The notes under the pieces were generated by a model. The model saw only the letters and a list, made by a program, of their open reading frames with translations, was not told the DNA's origin and searched no databases. A program made the position numbers and the translations under genes. Shown here in pieces: positions 61,216 to 64,000 of a DNA stretch of 64,000 bases. Source of the stretch: Anaerolineales bacterium (GTDB taxonomy: Bacteria; Chloroflexota; Anaerolineae; Aggregatilineales; J027); NCBI GenBank assembly GCA_020634155.1, contig JACKCI010000001.1, forward strand, positions 1,612,001-1,676,000. Reading direction: 5' to 3'. Position 1 is the stretch's first letter, and each line of letters begins with the position of its first letter.

Positions 61216-62140
61216 CGTGGTCGGCCTGTTGCACCAAGGCGATAAAGGCATCCTCCAGCGTGGGCATCGATTGGTAGGTCGCGCCATAAACTTCTCGGAG
61301 ATAGGCTTGGGTGCTGGCAACATCGGTGGTCAGGACATGGACAGCCGCCCCAAAGAGATTAACGCCATGTGCCGCTAGTTCGCCCGATCGCATGGCAGAG
61401 GTCAGTTTCTGTTGGGCAGCAAGAGCATCAGGGGGATGAACTTCGATGACCTGCCCCGGTACCACCTGCTCGATAATCTCCGAGGGCGTGCCAACAGCTA
61501 TCATATCCCCGTTATAGATAAAACCGACGCGCTCACAATGTTCGGCCTCATCCATGTAGTGGGTGGTCACCAAGATGGTCGTGCCGCTTTGCGAGAGGGT
61601 ATAGAGCAATTCCCAGAAATCACGACGTGACACGGGGTCAACCCCAGCGGTTGGCTCATCCAAGAAAATCAGCTTGGGTTCATGGATAATGGCCGCCCCT
61701 AGCGCCAAGCGTTGCAGCCAGCCACCCGATAACTCATGAATGGGCGTATGGCGAAAGTCGCCTAACCCCGCTAACTCAATGACAAATTCCATGCGTTGCT
61801 GCAAACGCTGACCATAAAGGCCATAGCTACGCCCAAAGAAACGCAGGTTATTGGCAACGGTCAGGTCACTGTAGAGCGAGAACTTCTGCGACATATAGCC
61901 GACTTGGGCAAGAAATTGGCGTGTGGCGTGGCGAATGTCGGTTCCCAAGACATGGGCGGTGCCATCAGTAGGCTTCAGCAGGCCGAGCAGCATCCGAATG
62001 GTGGTGGTCTTGCCGGAACCGTTGGGGCCAAGGAAGCCAAAGACCTCGCCCGTCTCGACACTGAAGTCGATGGCGTTCACGGCGGTAAAGTCGCCAAACT
62101 TGCGGGTCAAGTGTTCAACGTGAATAGCATAGTCAGACAT
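61187..62140 (-). CDS. ABC-2 exporter ATP-binding protein
   Basis: A 317-residue ATPase. Walker A GPNGSGKTT, Q-loop YMSQKFSLYSDLTV, signature LSGGWLQRLAL, Walker B LIFLDEPTAGVDP and H-loop THYMDEAEHC. Resembles the YbhF/DrrA export type. 12 bp downstream of a permease gene; forms an exporter with the two ABC-2 permeases that follow to the right. Confidence 0.93.
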   Translation of the reverse strand: MSDYAIHVEHLTRKFGDFTAVNAIDFSVETGEVFGFLGPNGSGKTTTIRMLLGLLKPTDGTAHVLGTDIRHATRQFLAQVGYMSQKFSLYSDLTVANNLRFFGRSYGLYGQRLQQRMEFVIELAGLGDFRHTPIHELSGGWLQRLALGAAIIHEPKLIFLDEPTAGVDPVSRRDFWELLYTLSQSGTTILVTTHYMDEAEHCERVGFIYNGDMIAVGTPSEIIEQVVPGQVIEVHPPDALAAQQKLTSAMRSGELAAHGVNLFGAAVHVLTTDVASTQAYLREVYGATYQSMPTLEDAFIALVQQADHANGGSPVPA

Positions 62141-62152
62141 GGTAGGTCTCCT

Positions 62153-63265
62153 CTAGTCGGTATGGCGACGATACTGGCTGGCGGTAATGGTGGCATACAC
62201 CACACCGATGGCAAGAATAGCGGCAACATGGGGCCACAGCACCGATAAGCCGACATCCTTAAGCATGACCCCGCGCACGATTATCAACCAGTGGCGAATC
62301 GGGACGAAATTGGACAGGGTGCGGATGGCAGGCGGCATGGTATCCACCGCGACGGCATAGCCGGAGAAAATCATGTCTACAATCGCCAGCACAAAGACCA
62401 GCAGCATGGCTTGGAGTTGGGTGCGGCTGCCAATGCTCATCAGAACACCCTTGTTCATCTCGGCCATCAGATAGAGCAAGGCAATGACCAGCAACAGGAT
62501 GAAGGAACCGCGAAAGGGTACGCCAAAGGCAAAGACGGTCAAGCCCATCATGGCAAGGAAGAGGCTAGTACCGACCAGCATCGGGGCGAGAGCTTTGCCC
62601 AAGATGACCTCAATTGAGCGATAGGGCATGACCAGCAATTGCTCATAGGTACCTCGTTCCCGCTCACGGCTAATGGCGAGCGAAGCCAGAATCACGGTGA
62701 AGATGTAGAAGATGAAGCCCGACTCCGCTGGCAGGGTATACCAGCCGCGTTTGAGGTCTTCATTATACTTGACCGTGACTTTCGGTAGCTCAGATTCATA
62801 GTCGGCGGGTTCCATGTGATAGGCGTCACGCATACCCTGTCGGAAAATGATGTCTTGGGCGGTGCGCTCGGCTTCGGTAGCTTGAACGGCCTCGGCTCCG
62901 TTGCTAATCAGGCGCACACTAGGCCGTTCACCCGCTGTGACTGCTGCACCGTACCCCTCTGGAATGACCACCCCTAGCACGGCGTCGTTGCGCTGCATCA
63001 AGTCGTAGACCTTATCCACACTGCTGACGGTCTGCTTGTGGGTCAGAGTGTCGCTGGCATCAAGCGCGTCAATCAAAGCCTCACTTTGGGGCGATTGGTC
63101 AAGGTCAACCACCGCCATCGGGATGTTATCAATGGGTTGTCCGGTGGCCCATGCAATTAACGAGAGTTCAAGGATGCCGCCAATCACAAAGACGGGTATC
63201 AGAAAGCGGTCTTTGCGAAGATGGAGGAGTTCTTTCCATGCGATGGTGATGATATGTCCAATCAT
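62153..63265 (-). CDS. ABC-2 permease (YbhS/YbhR-like)
   Basis: A 370-residue permease. N-terminal TM (about 20-40), a large extracytoplasmic domain (about 45-185) and five more TM helices. The cytoplasmic coupling segment ISRERERGTYEQLLVMPYRSIEV is the ABC2_membrane signature. Overlaps the next permease gene by 4 bp (ATGA). Confidence 0.9.
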   Translation of the reverse strand: MIGHIITIAWKELLHLRKDRFLIPVFVIGGILELSLIAWATGQPIDNIPMAVVDLDQSPQSEALIDALDASDTLTHKQTVSSVDKVYDLMQRNDAVLGVVIPEGYGAAVTAGERPSVRLISNGAEAVQATEAERTAQDIIFRQGMRDAYHMEPADYESELPKVTVKYNEDLKRGWYTLPAESGFIFYIFTVILASLAISRERERGTYEQLLVMPYRSIEVILGKALAPMLVGTSLFLAMMGLTVFAFGVPFRGSFILLLVIALLYLMAEMNKGVLMSIGSRTQLQAMLLVFVLAIVDMIFSGYAVAVDTMPPAIRTLSNFVPIRHWLIIVRGVMLKDVGLSVLWPHVAAILAIGVVYATITASQYRRHTD

Positions 63266-64000
63266 GACAGCGCGTTCTCCTTAGTGGTCAGTACGGGCGG
63301 GGCAGGACGACGGAAGCCCCCTACCACTTTTTTGCGGAAGATAAAGGTGGAGACTTCGAGCATTTCAACAGAAATGACCGTCAATAGCACCACCTGTAGC
63401 CACAGTTCACGCAGCGCCGTGCCTTGCAGGTAGATAGCTTTGCCAGCCGTGACAAAGTGGGTGGCGGGCAATGACATCATCTCCAGTTGGACAAGTTGCG
63501 GCATGGCATCGACCGGGAAGAAGGTACCCGACATGAAAAAGGGCGGGATAAAGAACACCAAAATAGCAATGACAACCGCCACTTGCTGGGTGCGGGCAAT
63601 GACCGAGACCACTAAGCCCATGCCAAGGCTGGCGAACATGAACAGGAAAGCAATCAGGCTATAGGCCAATAGATTGCCTGTAAAGGGGACATCATAAACC
63701 CACTGCCCCAAGGCTAACAGGGCATAGACATCCACCATGCCGAAGCCGAGATAGGGCCATAGCTTGCCAAGCAGTAAGGCTCGCTTGGCGATAGGAGTTG
63801 CCATCAGTTGCTCTAGAGTGCCGTTTTCACGTTCACGGGCGAGGGAGAGCGACAAGGCAATGGCAGGTAGCCCTAGCATCATACCCATCAAGCCGGGGTA
63901 AAAATCGACCTTGGAACTGAGGGCATCGTTATAGAGGCGCTCTTGGGTGGTATAGATAGGCGGCTCAAAGAGGTCGGATTGGAGGGCATCGCCTGCCAGT
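63262..64000 (-). CDS. ABC-2 permease, N-terminus cut by window edge
   Basis: The frame is open to the right edge (246 codons visible). It carries LSLARERENGTLEQLMATPI, the ABC-2 coupling motif, and five TM helices; the visible start (YTTQERLYND...) belongs to the extracytoplasmic domain. An apparent start at 63891 is internal. Pairs with the previous permease as a two-permease exporter, as in ybhFSR loci. A membrane-fusion protein gene may lie beyond the edge. Confidence 0.9.
   Translation of the reverse strand, partial: LAGDALQSDLFEPPIYTTQERLYNDALSSKVDFYPGLMGMMLGLPAIALSLSLARERENGTLEQLMATPIAKRALLLGKLWPYLGFGMVDVYALLALGQWVYDVPFTGNLLAYSLIAFLFMFASLGMGLVVSVIARTQQVAVVIAILVFFIPPFFMSGTFFPVDAMPQLVQLEMMSLPATHFVTAGKAIYLQGTALRELWLQVVLLTVISVEMLEVSTFIFRKKVVGGFRRPAPPVLTTKENALS

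Noticed and set aside
1..64000. CRISPR arrays, insertion sequences, integrases, rRNA genes
   Set aside because: Looked for regularly spaced repeats, transposase motifs and rRNA signatures; none seen.

Overview
The window looks like a chromosomal segment of a Chloroflexota bacterium, probably Anaerolineae-like. This is an inference from gene content: a single-chain SHMT-GcvT fusion, exported proteins with Thr/Pro-rich linkers and SH3b repeats, lipoproteins typical of a one-membrane cell, a LuxR/NB-ARC regulator with its HTH at the N-terminus, and an envelope operon of loosely conserved genes. Genes are densely packed, with many 1-29 bp overlaps. There is one tRNA gene (Val, UAC). No rRNA, CRISPR array or transposase was seen.

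Layout. 1-4.7 kb: the N-terminus of an exported protein cut by the left edge, a LuxR-HTH/NB-ARC regulator and two exported alpha/beta hydrolases. 4.8-10.9 kb: a seven-domain sensor kinase and DNA polymerase I. 10.9-17.6 kb: a MazG-like pyrophosphohydrolase overlapping a truncated methyltransferase, an SH3b protein, an SDR, a PPC-domain secreted protein and an FHA protein. 17.6-21.5 kb: a serine-palmitoyltransferase-like enzyme, two envelope proteins and a medium-chain dehydrogenase. 21.7-24.8 kb: grpE-dnaK and a DUF123/GIY-YIG-type nuclease. 24.8-27.6 kb: a small accessory island with an orphan phage terminase pair, a 0.5 kb stretch of hairpins and two DUF2188 genes. 27.7-38.4 kb: a secreted protein, the SHMT-GcvT fusion, a TPR/PlsC/kinase-like operon, thiolase and dnaJ-prmA. 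38.4-48.6 kb: a GAF kinase coupled to an FHA protein, an octaheme cytochrome locus with a Crp/Fnr regulator, a third FHA protein, AddB and an M23 peptidase. 48.7-55.4 kb: a DUF4405-FMN-binding-ApbE operon, then a substrate-binding-protein/kinase/two-regulator operon. 55.6-64 kb: an Excalibur protein, a VWA/beta-propeller protein, tRNA-Val, a lipoprotein-like exported protein, a methyltransferase and an ABC-2 export system cut by the right edge.

The most interesting parts are two extracytoplasmic redox loci. In the first, an octaheme hydroxylamine-oxidoreductase-like cytochrome is followed 12 bp later by an 8-TM protein made of two 4-TM repeats, each with two histidines at matching positions, as expected for a bis-His heme b protein. 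A Crp/Fnr regulator lies divergently, and a perfect TTGAT-N4-ATCAA dyad sits between them. In the second, a DUF4405 membrane cytochrome, an FMN-binding lipoprotein and ApbE form one operon. Its flavinylation motif is altered and its ApbE has no visible export signal. Both look like routes that pass electrons between the quinone pool and the outer face of the membrane; this is inference.

Signalling is rich: three histidine kinases, two single-domain response regulators and three FHA proteins (two membrane-anchored). No Ser/Thr kinase lies in the window to serve the FHA proteins.
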